From positions 3,580-12,766 of the forward strand of contig PAMR01000046.1 in NCBI GenBank assembly GCA_002708205.1: a DNA stretch of 9,187 nucleotides. Direction: 5' to 3'. Origin of the DNA: Gammaproteobacteria bacterium (GTDB taxonomy: Bacteria > Pseudomonadota > Gammaproteobacteria > Pseudomonadales > Azotimanducaceae). A program made the translations under genes and the position numbers. The notes beneath the pieces are model-generated. The model had not been told where the DNA came from. It saw only the letters and a program-made list of their open reading frames with translations, and did not search any database. How positions within the stretch are numbered: the first letter of the stretch is position 1; the number at the start of each line of letters is the position of its first letter. Positions 1-7,518 of this stretch are shown here, piece after piece.

Positions 1-624
1 TTATTAGGTCCACCGGGAGCAGGGAAAGGAACGCAAGCGAAATATATATGTGAGCGGTATGGGATTCCACAGATATCTACCGGCGATATGCTTCGCTCGG
101 CCATTTCTGAAGGTTCTGAGTTGGGTAAACGGGTCAAATCAATTATGGACGCTGGGGAACTTGTCTCTGATTCCTTAATTATTGAATTAGTAAACTCAAG
201 AATTAAGTCCGATGATTGCGCTAACGGATTTTTGTTTGATGGTTTTCCGAGAACAATTCCTCAGGCTCAGGCTCTACAAGCGACTGGAACGAATATCGAT
301 TGTGTGATCGAGATTCGAGTTCCCGACAAAGAAATAGTCAGTAGAATAACAGGTAGAAGAGTACATGAAGGAAGCGGGCGAGTTTACCATGTAATGTTTA
401 ATCCTCCTCAGGTTTCTGGAAAAGATGATGAGACTGGAGAGGAGTTAGTACAACGAGATGATGATCAGGAGTCGATCGTTATTGAGCGCCTACGTGTATA
501 TCATGAGCAGACAAGCCCGTTAATTGATTTCTATAGGTCCTCTGATGTTAGGTATCAATCAGTGGACGGTTTAGGTTCCGTCGAACAGATAGCGCAAAGT
601 ATTGAAGCCACACTTGATTCGTGA
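1..624 (+). CDS. adk: Adenylate kinase, 5'-truncated by the window edge
   Basis: Cytoplasmic enzyme that interconverts ATP + AMP and 2 ADP, balancing the adenylate pool. The open frame begins at base 1 with LLGPPGAGKGTQAK, which is the P-loop (GPPGAGKGT). The AMP-binding STGDMLR segment, the DGFPRT motif (about visible residues 80-85) and the LID domain (GRRVHEGSGRVYHV through KDDETGEEL) follow. The LID carries the H/S/D/T polar network seen in gammaproteobacterial enzymes, not the four-cysteine zinc site of Gram-positive forms. 207 residues are visible against 214 in E. coli. Only about 4-5 N-terminal residues appear to be missing, with the remaining difference due to small gaps. The stop (TGA) lies 1 nt from the convergent moeA stop, leaving no room for a dedicated terminator between them. 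Identity is certain; only the start is unseen. Confidence 0.97.
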   Translation, partial: LLGPPGAGKGTQAKYICERYGIPQISTGDMLRSAISEGSELGKRVKSIMDAGELVSDSLIIELVNSRIKSDDCANGFLFDGFPRTIPQAQALQATGTNIDCVIEIRVPDKEIVSRITGRRVHEGSGRVYHVMFNPPQVSGKDDETGEELVQRDDDQESIVIERLRVYHEQTSPLIDFYRSSDVRYQSVDGLGSVEQIAQSIEATLDS

Positions 625-625
625 C

Positions 626-1861
626 TTACTTGTTCTGGAATGTCATTGGATGTAGACGTTGTTCGGGAATAAGTAGCACGTCAACTAATTCACCTTGTTC
701 AAGATTACCCTTTGTCTCTGGTATAACAATCAGACAGTTAGCTTTTGCGAAAGTAGCTAGTCTATTTGAGCTTTGGTCGCCGGTAGGAACGACCTCTAAT
801 CTATCGTCATTTGGAGTCAATATCCCTCGTTGGTATTCTCGACGTCCAGGGTTGTGCCTTACCGAGGTTATTAGACTGGCCTTTATTAGAATAGGCGTTC
901 GAAATTTTTGACCGCAAAATAAGTCGATAGCTGGAGCCACGAACAGTAGGTAGGTAATAATCGTCGAAATTGGATTTCCGGGTAAACCAAAGAAGACAGT
1001 GGGACCGATTTTGCCCACGGCCAGTGGTTTCCCTGGTTTCAATGCCAGTTTCCAAAAAGTAAGTTCGCCGATGGACTCAATGACTGATCTCACAAAGTCT
1101 GCATCACCGACTGAGACCCCCCCTGATGTGATAATGAGATCTGATTCTTTTTGTGCTTTGATGATGGCTCTTTTTATAGCTTTGGAATCATCCGGCAGTC
1201 TTCCTAAGTCCTTTAATACAACAGGTTTGTCTCGTAATAGCTCCCTTAGAGTTACCCTGTTAGAGTCATAAATTTGACCGAATTCTAGTTTCTCCCCGGG
1301 GTCTGCGAGTTCATCACCCGTTGAAAATATACTTATACGTACTTTTCTCAAAACTGATAGTTGTGTAATACCGGAGGCGGCCAGCCAACTTAACTGATAG
1401 GCGTTAAGGTGGGCTCCGGTTGGGGCTAAATCGACACCTTTCCGAATGTCATGGCCACGACGGCGCACGTTGTGACCCGGTGGAGCGATCGTCCGAAAGA
1501 AAATGTCTTGATCGGTTCTCTCTACATCTTCTTGGAGAACTACTGCATCAGCACCTTGGGGCATAGCAGCTCCGGTAAAAATGCGAATGGCTTCAGATTT
1601 CTTGACTCGTTTCGTGGCGGGCCTTCCGGCGAAACTGGTGTCGATGACGCGTAGTTTTGTTGTAGCGTCTTCGAGAACATCTGTTGATCTGCACGCATAG
1701 CCGTCCATCGCAGAGCAGTCGAAGGGAGGAAGGTCTATGGGTGCCAATATCGGTTTTGCGAGAACTCGGTCGCTGCCCGAGTGAAGCGGCACGATTTCGT
1801 GTTCCGAAATCGGCCTAATCAAAGAGCTTAATTTCACTAGCGCTTCTTCAACAGTTAGCAT
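626..1861 (-). CDS. moeA: Molybdopterin molybdenumtransferase MoeA
   Basis: Inserts molybdate into adenylylated molybdopterin in the last step of molybdenum cofactor synthesis; cytoplasmic. With the start chosen at the ATG ending at 1861 (MLTVEEAL) the protein is 411 residues, the E. coli length. MoeA motifs run in order: SAMDGYA (Asp about 53), RIFTGAAMP (Thr about 96), NVRRRGHDI (Asp about 138), FSTGDEL (Glu about 184), TSGGVSVGDADF (Asp about 255), KPGKP and GLPGNP (prolines about 294/297), then the C-terminal beta-barrel domain IV. These match the active-site positions known in E. coli MoeA. An in-frame ATG ending at 1870 would add three residues (MTS). The frame stays open to 2047, but that part is antisense to tsaB and does not resemble MoeA. 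No moaB, mobA or other cofactor genes adjoin it. I see no clear ribosome binding site for either start. Confidence 0.95.
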   Translation of the reverse strand: MLTVEEALVKLSSLIRPISEHEIVPLHSGSDRVLAKPILAPIDLPPFDCSAMDGYACRSTDVLEDATTKLRVIDTSFAGRPATKRVKKSEAIRIFTGAAMPQGADAVVLQEDVERTDQDIFFRTIAPPGHNVRRRGHDIRKGVDLAPTGAHLNAYQLSWLAASGITQLSVLRKVRISIFSTGDELADPGEKLEFGQIYDSNRVTLRELLRDKPVVLKDLGRLPDDSKAIKRAIIKAQKESDLIITSGGVSVGDADFVRSVIESIGELTFWKLALKPGKPLAVGKIGPTVFFGLPGNPISTIITYLLFVAPAIDLFCGQKFRTPILIKASLITSVRHNPGRREYQRGILTPNDDRLEVVPTGDQSSNRLATFAKANCLIVIPETKGNLEQGELVDVLLIPEQRLHPMTFQNK

Positions 1862-1868
1862 ACTTGTC

Positions 1869-2468
1869 ATGAAATATGTAATGGCACTAGAAACAACCTC
1901 GGATATATGTTCTGTGGCTATAGGTAATTTGCAACATATGGTTGAGAATACACGTGTGGCGCCCCGGCTGCACAATGCTCTACTGCTCGGTCTTATTGAC
2001 GAATGTTTGCAAGCGATTGGGGCGACCTTGGATGATTGTGAATGCATAGCTTATTCACGAGGTCCTGGATCGTTTACAGGAATAAGGATAGGAGCTTCTG
2101 TCGCTCAAGGGATTGCCTTCGCTCGTAATCTCCCTGTATGTGGGATCGATACGTCGGCTGTGATGGCCCGCATAGCTGTTTCGATGACGAATATGGGATC
2201 TTTTCGAACTACTCGTATATCTCGTCGAAATTTGGTTTACAGTGCGAAGCACTCCGTTGTCGATGGTACGTTGCAAACCATAGAGCCGGACGTTTTGACT
2301 GAGGACGCGCCCGATGAGACGCTGACGGTTGTTCCAGACTCTCGTGTAGCTTTGAGTGCAAAGTATTTGATGGAAATAGCTTTGGAAAATCGGGACAATT
2401 GGGACTTACCTGAAATGGTTCTTCCAAACTATGTTGAAGGTGACACACCATGGAAACCTGCCTTCTGA
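1869..2468 (+). CDS. tsaB: tRNA t6A biosynthesis protein TsaB (short form)
   Basis: Non-catalytic ASKHA-fold partner of TsaD in the complex that adds threonylcarbamoyl to A37 of ANN-decoding tRNAs. The N-terminal half is a clear match: an opening strand ALETTSDICSVAI (compare AIDTATEACSVAL in E. coli), a LHNALLLGLIDECL helix, the signature RGPGSFTGIRIG (residues 64-75), and AQGIAFARNLPVCGI. The TsaB C-terminal strand is also present (VLPNYVEGDTPWKPAF, compare PVYLRNNVAWKKLP). The protein is 199 residues against about 225-231 in relatives. The shortfall lies in the second half, around residues 150-180, and the usual DAR-x(3)-VY segment reads SRRNLVY. The start at 1869 gives the expected spacing to the first strand. 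No strong Shine-Dalgarno sequence precedes it. The 3' end overlaps rsmJ by 38 nt, suggesting coupled translation. Confidence 0.9.
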   Translation: MKYVMALETTSDICSVAIGNLQHMVENTRVAPRLHNALLLGLIDECLQAIGATLDDCECIAYSRGPGSFTGIRIGASVAQGIAFARNLPVCGIDTSAVMARIAVSMTNMGSFRTTRISRRNLVYSAKHSVVDGTLQTIEPDVLTEDAPDETLTVVPDSRVALSAKYLMEIALENRDNWDLPEMVLPNYVEGDTPWKPAF

Positions 2469-3180
2469 ATTATTTCAACGCAAGCCTCTTAATGTATTTA
2501 TTACAGAGGACGCTGAGTTAGTTTGGTTAAATGGCATAGAGTCGCGGTTTAAAGTTAATCTTCAATCAATCGAGAAAGCTCCAGCTGAATGGGCCTTGGT
2601 GGGCGATCGAAGTGGATTGGCTCTTCGCGATGCAGATAAGCGAAAGGTTGAATTACTAAATGAAACGGTTTACCGGCGATTGCGAGGTGGGCGTAAACAA
2701 GCCCTAGCAAAGGCATGTGGGGTTCGGCCGGCACTGAGGGTGCTCGATGCGTTGTCGGGTTGGGGAACGGATGCCCTTACTTTAGCGGGGCTTGGTTGCG
2801 ACGTTCTTATGGTAGAAAATCAACCGAGCGTTTGTGCCTTAGCACTTTATCGTATTCAAAATTTTCCCCATCCTGTGGATATCATTTGTGACGATATAGA
2901 GAAAGTTCTCCCTCATGTGACGAAGAATTTCTTTGATGTGATTTTTCTGGATCCTTTGTTCGGCCCACATCCGAAAACTGCAAAGTCATCGTTTCCCATG
3001 CAAGTGTTATCAACCATAGGGTCGAGTTGTGATATCGAACAACTACTCTTTCATTCTGTAAAGCTTGCTTCATCGAGAGTAGTTGTTAAACGACGCCATT
3101 CAGATAAGAGTGATATTGGTATGAAGCCAGATTGGAGTATTACAGCAAAAACGATACGGTTCGAAATCTTCGAAACATAG
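2431..3180 (+). CDS. rsmJ: 16S rRNA (guanine-1516-N2)-methyltransferase RsmJ
   Basis: SAM-dependent methyltransferase that makes m2G1516 in helix 45 region of 16S rRNA (the former YhiQ family). At 249 residues it is within one of the E. coli length. Family landmarks are YRRLRGGRKQALAKACGV (81-98), SAM-binding motif I VLDALSGWGTDAL (104-116) with the acidic end of the next strand in LMVENQP (126-132), FLDPLF (172-177, the DPMFP-type catalytic motif) and RVVVKRR (216-222). After DPLF the sequence is GPHPKTA where E. coli has PHKQKSA, a small local change. The ATG at 2431 lies inside tsaB (38-nt overlap, different frame) and lacks a clear Shine-Dalgarno, so translation probably depends on tsaB. 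The N-terminal 20 residues are weakly conserved, so the precise start is less certain than the identity. It converges on plsB with a 12-nt gap. Confidence 0.92.
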   Translation: MLKVTHHGNLPSELFQRKPLNVFITEDAELVWLNGIESRFKVNLQSIEKAPAEWALVGDRSGLALRDADKRKVELLNETVYRRLRGGRKQALAKACGVRPALRVLDALSGWGTDALTLAGLGCDVLMVENQPSVCALALYRIQNFPHPVDIICDDIEKVLPHVTKNFFDVIFLDPLFGPHPKTAKSSFPMQVLSTIGSSCDIEQLLFHSVKLASSRVVVKRRHSDKSDIGMKPDWSITAKTIRFEIFET

Positions 3181-3192
3181 TAAATGTTCCTA

Positions 3193-5589
3193 TCAGGTTA
3201 AAGATTGCCTGACTAATGTCCTTAATCTCGCGTCGATAGATGATCTGGTTTTGAAAAACAAATATGTAATTTCTCTATCGACTATCGTTAAGTTGTGTCC
3301 ATCAATTGATACAACATTTTCATCGATCATTCCTTCCAATAGGTCGTCAAAAATATCGGAATAGAAGGACTCTAATGTCGCAATACCTGTCAGAGACAAA
3401 AACTTTTTGTGAATAACCCTTGACGCAGTCACCACCTGTGTACGTAGTATTTTTCTTTTTGCGTGGAGCATGACAGCGATCGTGATAAAGAATTGGTTCA
3501 GCACTGGGCTGATATTTTTTGAAAGCACACTAATAAAGTGGATGGCCGCTTCATTTTGGGTATTGATCTGGATGAAGCCTCTGTGTTTTTTCAAAAAACC
3601 GAGATCAGTCAGATGGTGTATCCACCGCGTAATATCGTCGGTTTTAGTGGCGAACGAAAATTCTCGACACACAAAGGGAAGTATTGCGCCCGATAGTTCA
3701 GTTATTGTTGTCACGGGTATAGGCTTTTTTCTCTTAATTAAGAGATTGATTATGAGGGCCGGGGTGGCAATGACATGAATGGAGTTGTTCCTATACCAAG
3801 GAAGTATTGGAGCTGCCTTGGGGTCGATAGAGATCTGATAGCCGTCGTTGGATATCGATCGCTGAATTAGTCCGAGCAATTCGCAATTGGAAACAATTTC
3901 CTCAGCAGTATCGTCAGTTAATAAAAAATCGTGATTCTTTTTATCGGCGAGAATGAGATTTTTTGTGTTGGTTATGCGTTCTTTAAATGTGCTTTCAGAA
4001 AGAGGCCTATTGGCATCCTCCGGCATCGCGAGTGCAATAAGATTAGCTGAATTAACGTGGGCGCACGCATTTATGCTATGTAGGACATCTCGTCCCAATT
4101 CACCTATGCGATTTCTCCACACCTCATTAGAGTTGGTACTATCCAGGAAATATTTCTGTAGTTCGATCGGATGACCAAAACTGAGCGAAACTCGTCCTAG
4201 TTTTTTCCCGATTAAACGTAAGTTTCGTACGACGTCTAAAATGGATTCCTTCTTTTTTGACTCACCTTTAAGTTCGGATATGTATGCGTCAGATTCGATA
4301 AGTCTTTCGTAGCCTACGTAGACGGGCATTATGGCTAACGGTCGGCGGAGTTCACGACTTTGGCTTTCTACTGACATGGAGAGCATTCCCATGCTCGGTC
4401 GACGGAGTTTGCCGGTACGACTGCGTCCACCTTCGATAAAGTACTCGACAGAATGCCCCTCACGAAAGATTCGGTACAAATATTCTGAAAATACCGTCTG
4501 ATAGATTGGATCGTCCCGGAATGTTCTTCTTAGAAAAAACGCACCTCCTCGTCTCAGGAGAGGGCCTATGAGGGGCATGTCTAGATTATTTCCAGCAGCG
4601 ACGAGAGGTAACATTAAACCGTTGTGGAATAAAGCATGAGAGAGTACTAGGTAGTCAACATGAGATTTGTGGCTGGGGGTATAGATAATAGTATGGGTTT
4701 TTGTGAGTTCGACGGTTCGTGACAGGTTGTAGAGATCGACGCCATCGTAGACACGCTTCCAGAACCACGAAAGTAGCACTTCCATGAATCGTATCGAAGG
4801 ATAGCTCATGGAAGATGTAATGCTATTTGCACTTTGCTTAGCATGTTTAAGTAATCTGTTTTTGTGGCCTTCGGCCTCTGCGATTGTGTTAGTGACGAGT
4901 TTGCTGGAAGTGATATGGCGAATCAGGGTAGGTCTGTGGGGTAACGTTGGTCCTAAAACACTGTGATGCTCTCGCTTAAATTGACTACGAAGTAAGCGGG
5001 TTATTTTTCGTATATCTCGATTTGCTGTGTCAGCGCGTAGTTGTAGACTTTGCCAATAGATAGGCGAGCCATAATGGATGACTATGTCTTTTCTGTTAAA
5101 GAAAAAACTAACAAACCTTCTGATTCCAAAAGAAATACCCCGTCGTTCAGAAAATATTGATCGAATAAGGGATCGTTCCTTTGCCGCTAAGCGTCCCCAG
5201 AAAATAGATACGGGGACAAGCGCTAAATTCGATGGCGAAAATTCTTGGCTTGCTGCTATGAGTCGTAGCAATCGCTTTGAATATGATTGCATTGTATAGC
5301 GTTGAAAAATTCCCTCGGTACGCTCTAAAAAGAAAAATCGGCTTTTTTCTCTGTGGTGTTCTGATAGAGATAGTGAATCAAAGGGTCCGAAGTTGTTATT
5401 TATTTCCGTAGATATATCTAGTAAGGCGAGGTCTGTTAAAGACCGTGTACGTAGGACGAAAACGGTTTTCTCATCGAAATAACTTTCACCCACATTAATA
5501 GGTGAAAGAAATAATTTCGCCGAAAAACGTATCAGACGATACGACCATCGACGAGACAAACTCAACTTATTGTGTTGAACGCCCCTCAT
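3193..5589 (-). CDS. plsB: Glycerol-3-phosphate 1-O-acyltransferase PlsB
   Basis: Inner-membrane enzyme that acylates sn-glycerol-3-phosphate at position 1 from acyl-ACP or acyl-CoA, the first step of phospholipid synthesis. At 798 residues it is close to E. coli PlsB (about 807). The four acyltransferase blocks are intact: block I SHKSHVDYLVLSH with the HX4D pair His307/Asp312, block II RRGGAFFLRR (346-355), block III EYFIEGGRSRTGKL (382-395), and block IV IMPVYVGYE (420-428). An N-terminal helical region (1-300) and a long C-terminal region with the PYRNN-like segment (PWYRNNSIHV) complete the family architecture. The ATG at 5589 overlaps the 3' end of gspD by 23 nt, so it is probably the last gene of the gsp transcript or translationally coupled to gspD. 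No strong ribosome binding site is visible upstream. A TTG at 5565 just after the gspD stop is a less likely alternative start. Confidence 0.96.
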   Translation of the reverse strand: MRGVQHNKLSLSRRWSYRLIRFSAKLFLSPINVGESYFDEKTVFVLRTRSLTDLALLDISTEINNNFGPFDSLSLSEHHREKSRFFFLERTEGIFQRYTMQSYSKRLLRLIAASQEFSPSNLALVPVSIFWGRLAAKERSLIRSIFSERRGISFGIRRFVSFFFNRKDIVIHYGSPIYWQSLQLRADTANRDIRKITRLLRSQFKREHHSVLGPTLPHRPTLIRHITSSKLVTNTIAEAEGHKNRLLKHAKQSANSITSSMSYPSIRFMEVLLSWFWKRVYDGVDLYNLSRTVELTKTHTIIYTPSHKSHVDYLVLSHALFHNGLMLPLVAAGNNLDMPLIGPLLRRGGAFFLRRTFRDDPIYQTVFSEYLYRIFREGHSVEYFIEGGRSRTGKLRRPSMGMLSMSVESQSRELRRPLAIMPVYVGYERLIESDAYISELKGESKKKESILDVVRNLRLIGKKLGRVSLSFGHPIELQKYFLDSTNSNEVWRNRIGELGRDVLHSINACAHVNSANLIALAMPEDANRPLSESTFKERITNTKNLILADKKNHDFLLTDDTAEEIVSNCELLGLIQRSISNDGYQISIDPKAAPILPWYRNNSIHVIATPALIINLLIKRKKPIPVTTITELSGAILPFVCREFSFATKTDDITRWIHHLTDLGFLKKHRGFIQINTQNEAAIHFISVLSKNISPVLNQFFITIAVMLHAKRKILRTQVVTASRVIHKKFLSLTGIATLESFYSDIFDDLLEGMIDENVVSIDGHNLTIVDREITYLFFKTRSSIDARLRTLVRQSLT

Positions 5590-7516
5590 ATAATTGGTCT
5601 ATCGGTGGCGGTGTTGATACCTTTTTGCGTGATTCGATTTGTATTGACCAGATTCTGTTGTATTTATCCGTGGTCGTTGTTGCAATTTCTTCTTCCGTTC
5701 TTTGAACGGTGGGTTTTAGAAAAACTAGTAGGTGCCGTTTTGTTCGATTAATGGAACTGTTAGAAAATAGTGTACCGATTAATGGAATATCTCCTAGAAG
5801 TGGTACTTTCTTTATGGTTTCTCTTATGTCGTCTTGTATGAGACCCCCGAGTACTATTGTTTGGCGATTATCCGCGAGTATGGTGGTTTCTATACTACGT
5901 TTATTTGTCACAACATCGGAGAAACCTGCTTCGCCAATACCTAAGCCAGAATCAACGACATTTTCGACGGTTTGAAGAATTTCGAGCCGGACGGACGAGT
6001 CTTCGTGAATATGGGGAGTGACCGTGAGTTCCACGCCTACATTTTCTCTCTGAATAGTTGTAAATGGATTACTAGCACCATTATTCGAGGTCGTAAATGA
6101 ACCGGTTCGAAAGGGGACTTCTTGTCCAACAAGTATCTTGGCTTCTTCATTGTCTAATGTCAGCACACTGGGTGTCGAAAGGAGATCAGCTGAAGTATCT
6201 GTCGCTAGAGCATTGATAATAGCTCCAAACGATAGACTTTCTGGATCCAGTTTAGCGATCGCTAAGGTTGGTGAACTCGCTGTGCCGATAGCATTCAAAG
6301 GGTTGATTTCTTGATTAGCCTGTCCAGCGTCCGTCAATTGGGAGGGTGTAGTTGCACTGGCAATTAATTTATTAATGATCCCATTTAATGTGGTCGTAGC
6401 GATTGGAGCTGACTTTCCCCGGCTGTCTGCGGCTGCCATCTCAACACCCAATGCGGATAGATTATCGATGGATACTTCTACAATGGCAGCTTCAATGAGC
6501 ACCTGAGCTCGTCTTATGTCCAGTTGACGAATCACGTCCTCTATTTCGTTCATATAACTTGGGTCAGCTCGCGCAATAATGGCATTCAGCGATTCGTCGG
6601 CCTGAATAAAAGTCGATGTGGGTTTCTTGGCATTTCCGCTGCCGGTTTGATTGGAAGGTGCAAGCCCGTTTAATATTTCGGCTGTTGATAACGCGTCCGC
6701 ATGATTTAATTGGAATACTCGAGTTGAACCGTTTGTGCTTGCTGGTTGATCAAGTTGTTCAATTAATGTCCGAATTTTTTGGGTCGGACTCGGTTTGCCC
6801 CGTAGGACGATCGTATTGTTGCGTTCGTTTGCAATTACTAATACGCGTTGTGGTCCTTTAGCCGAGGAACCAATTTGATCGGGAGCAACTTGTTCCAGGA
6901 TAGTTACAACACCACCTACCCAGGCCTCTGATAGCGGCACGACGATAACATCATCTTCGTCCGCCACATCGATTTGCTGGATTACCGATATGAGCCTATT
7001 TATGTTGTCGGCATGATCGCTGATAATAACTACGTTCGGAGTACTAACCCCGGCAATGTGACCGTACTGAGGGATCATTGGCCGTAATATCTTTACTAAC
7101 TCGTCAGCGTTTACATTCTGAGCCGAGATAACACGAGTTACCAGTTCTCCAGGATTAACGTTTTCTAGCAGACTTGTCGCACTTCCTGATTGTTTTACAA
7201 CCGAATTTTGGACGATGCGAACCACGTCACCTGTTCGGGTGGCACCGTAACCATGTACCCGAAGAACCGAAAGAAAGAGAGAATAAACACTTTCAGCATC
7301 GAGGCTCTGATCGGACACGATTGTGACATTGCCTTTAACCCTGGGATCGATTACGAATGTTTCATTGGTGATGGTGGCCACTTGCGAAATAAAATCGCGG
7401 ATGTCGGCATTTTTCAAATTGATCTTCCAGGATTGTTCTTGACCCCAGTTTGATAAACACAAAATGAAAATAGATATGGATAGAGAATTTCGTAAAAAAG
7501 TTTTATACATAATCAT
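5567..7516 (-). CDS. gspD: Type II secretion system secretin GspD
   Basis: Forms the multimeric outer-membrane channel of the type II secretion system. The 649-residue protein starts with a Sec signal peptide (basic MIMYKTFLRN, hydrophobic stretch to about residue 21). It has an N0 domain (about 28-100), N1, N2 and N3 ring domains (about 120-336) and the secretin domain (about 340-602). Hallmarks in the latter are LLSTPSVLTLDNEEAKILVGQ with VPFRTG (445-472), VTPHI (499-503), TIVLGGLI (553-560) and VPLLGDIPLIGTLFS (571-585). A tail of about 45 residues (KYNRIWSIQIE) resembles the end of GspD proteins. The N0-N3 arrangement without AMIN domains favours GspD over PilQ. The start lies 2 nt after the gspC stop, so translation is probably coupled; an in-frame ATG two codons later (7510) is also possible. 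The following gene is plsB and not gspE, the usual neighbour. Confidence 0.96.
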   Translation of the reverse strand: MIMYKTFLRNSLSISIFILCLSNWGQEQSWKINLKNADIRDFISQVATITNETFVIDPRVKGNVTIVSDQSLDAESVYSLFLSVLRVHGYGATRTGDVVRIVQNSVVKQSGSATSLLENVNPGELVTRVISAQNVNADELVKILRPMIPQYGHIAGVSTPNVVIISDHADNINRLISVIQQIDVADEDDVIVVPLSEAWVGGVVTILEQVAPDQIGSSAKGPQRVLVIANERNNTIVLRGKPSPTQKIRTLIEQLDQPASTNGSTRVFQLNHADALSTAEILNGLAPSNQTGSGNAKKPTSTFIQADESLNAIIARADPSYMNEIEDVIRQLDIRRAQVLIEAAIVEVSIDNLSALGVEMAAADSRGKSAPIATTTLNGIINKLIASATTPSQLTDAGQANQEINPLNAIGTASSPTLAIAKLDPESLSFGAIINALATDTSADLLSTPSVLTLDNEEAKILVGQEVPFRTGSFTTSNNGASNPFTTIQRENVGVELTVTPHIHEDSSVRLEILQTVENVVDSGLGIGEAGFSDVVTNKRSIETTILADNRQTIVLGGLIQDDIRETIKKVPLLGDIPLIGTLFSNSSINRTKRHLLVFLKPTVQRTEEEIATTTTDKYNRIWSIQIESRKKVSTPPPIDQLYEGRSTQ

Positions 7517-7518
7517 TA

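Noticed and set aside
999..1271. Plus-strand open frames inside moeA, plsB, gspD and gspC, and minus-strand frames inside tsaB and rsmJ.
   Set aside because: They are out-of-frame shadows of well-identified genes, with low-complexity or atypical composition and no family resemblance.
1832..1861. Promoter-like TTTCAC with 18 nt to TAGCAT just ahead of tsaB.
   Set aside because: Both hexamers match the sigma-70 consensus poorly and such matches arise by chance; the position is suggestive only because transcription would begin at the ATG.
1871..2047. Upstream extension of the moeA frame by about 59 residues to an ATG at 2047.
   Set aside because: It does not resemble MoeA, exceeds the family length, and is antisense to the well-conserved TsaB N-terminus.
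2450..2521. A 23-codon frame starting at ATG 2450, preceded by GAAGG with a 9-nt gap, out of frame with both tsaB and rsmJ.
   Set aside because: The peptide shows no recognisable feature, and the rsmJ frame through this region reads as a plausible RsmJ N-terminus. Most likely coincidental.
3157..3212. Possible hairpins near the rsmJ/plsB junction: a repeated TTCGAA separated by 3 nt, and TCAGG / CCTGA around a 10-nt loop.
   Set aside because: The stems are only 5-6 bp, the first is AT-flanked, and neither is followed by a T-run on either strand. There is not enough to call a terminator.
5563..5565. Alternative TTG start for plsB, 1 nt after the gspD stop.
   Set aside because: The only AG-rich element (AGGGG) is too far upstream, and the ATG at 5589 gives an N-terminus of normal length for PlsB.
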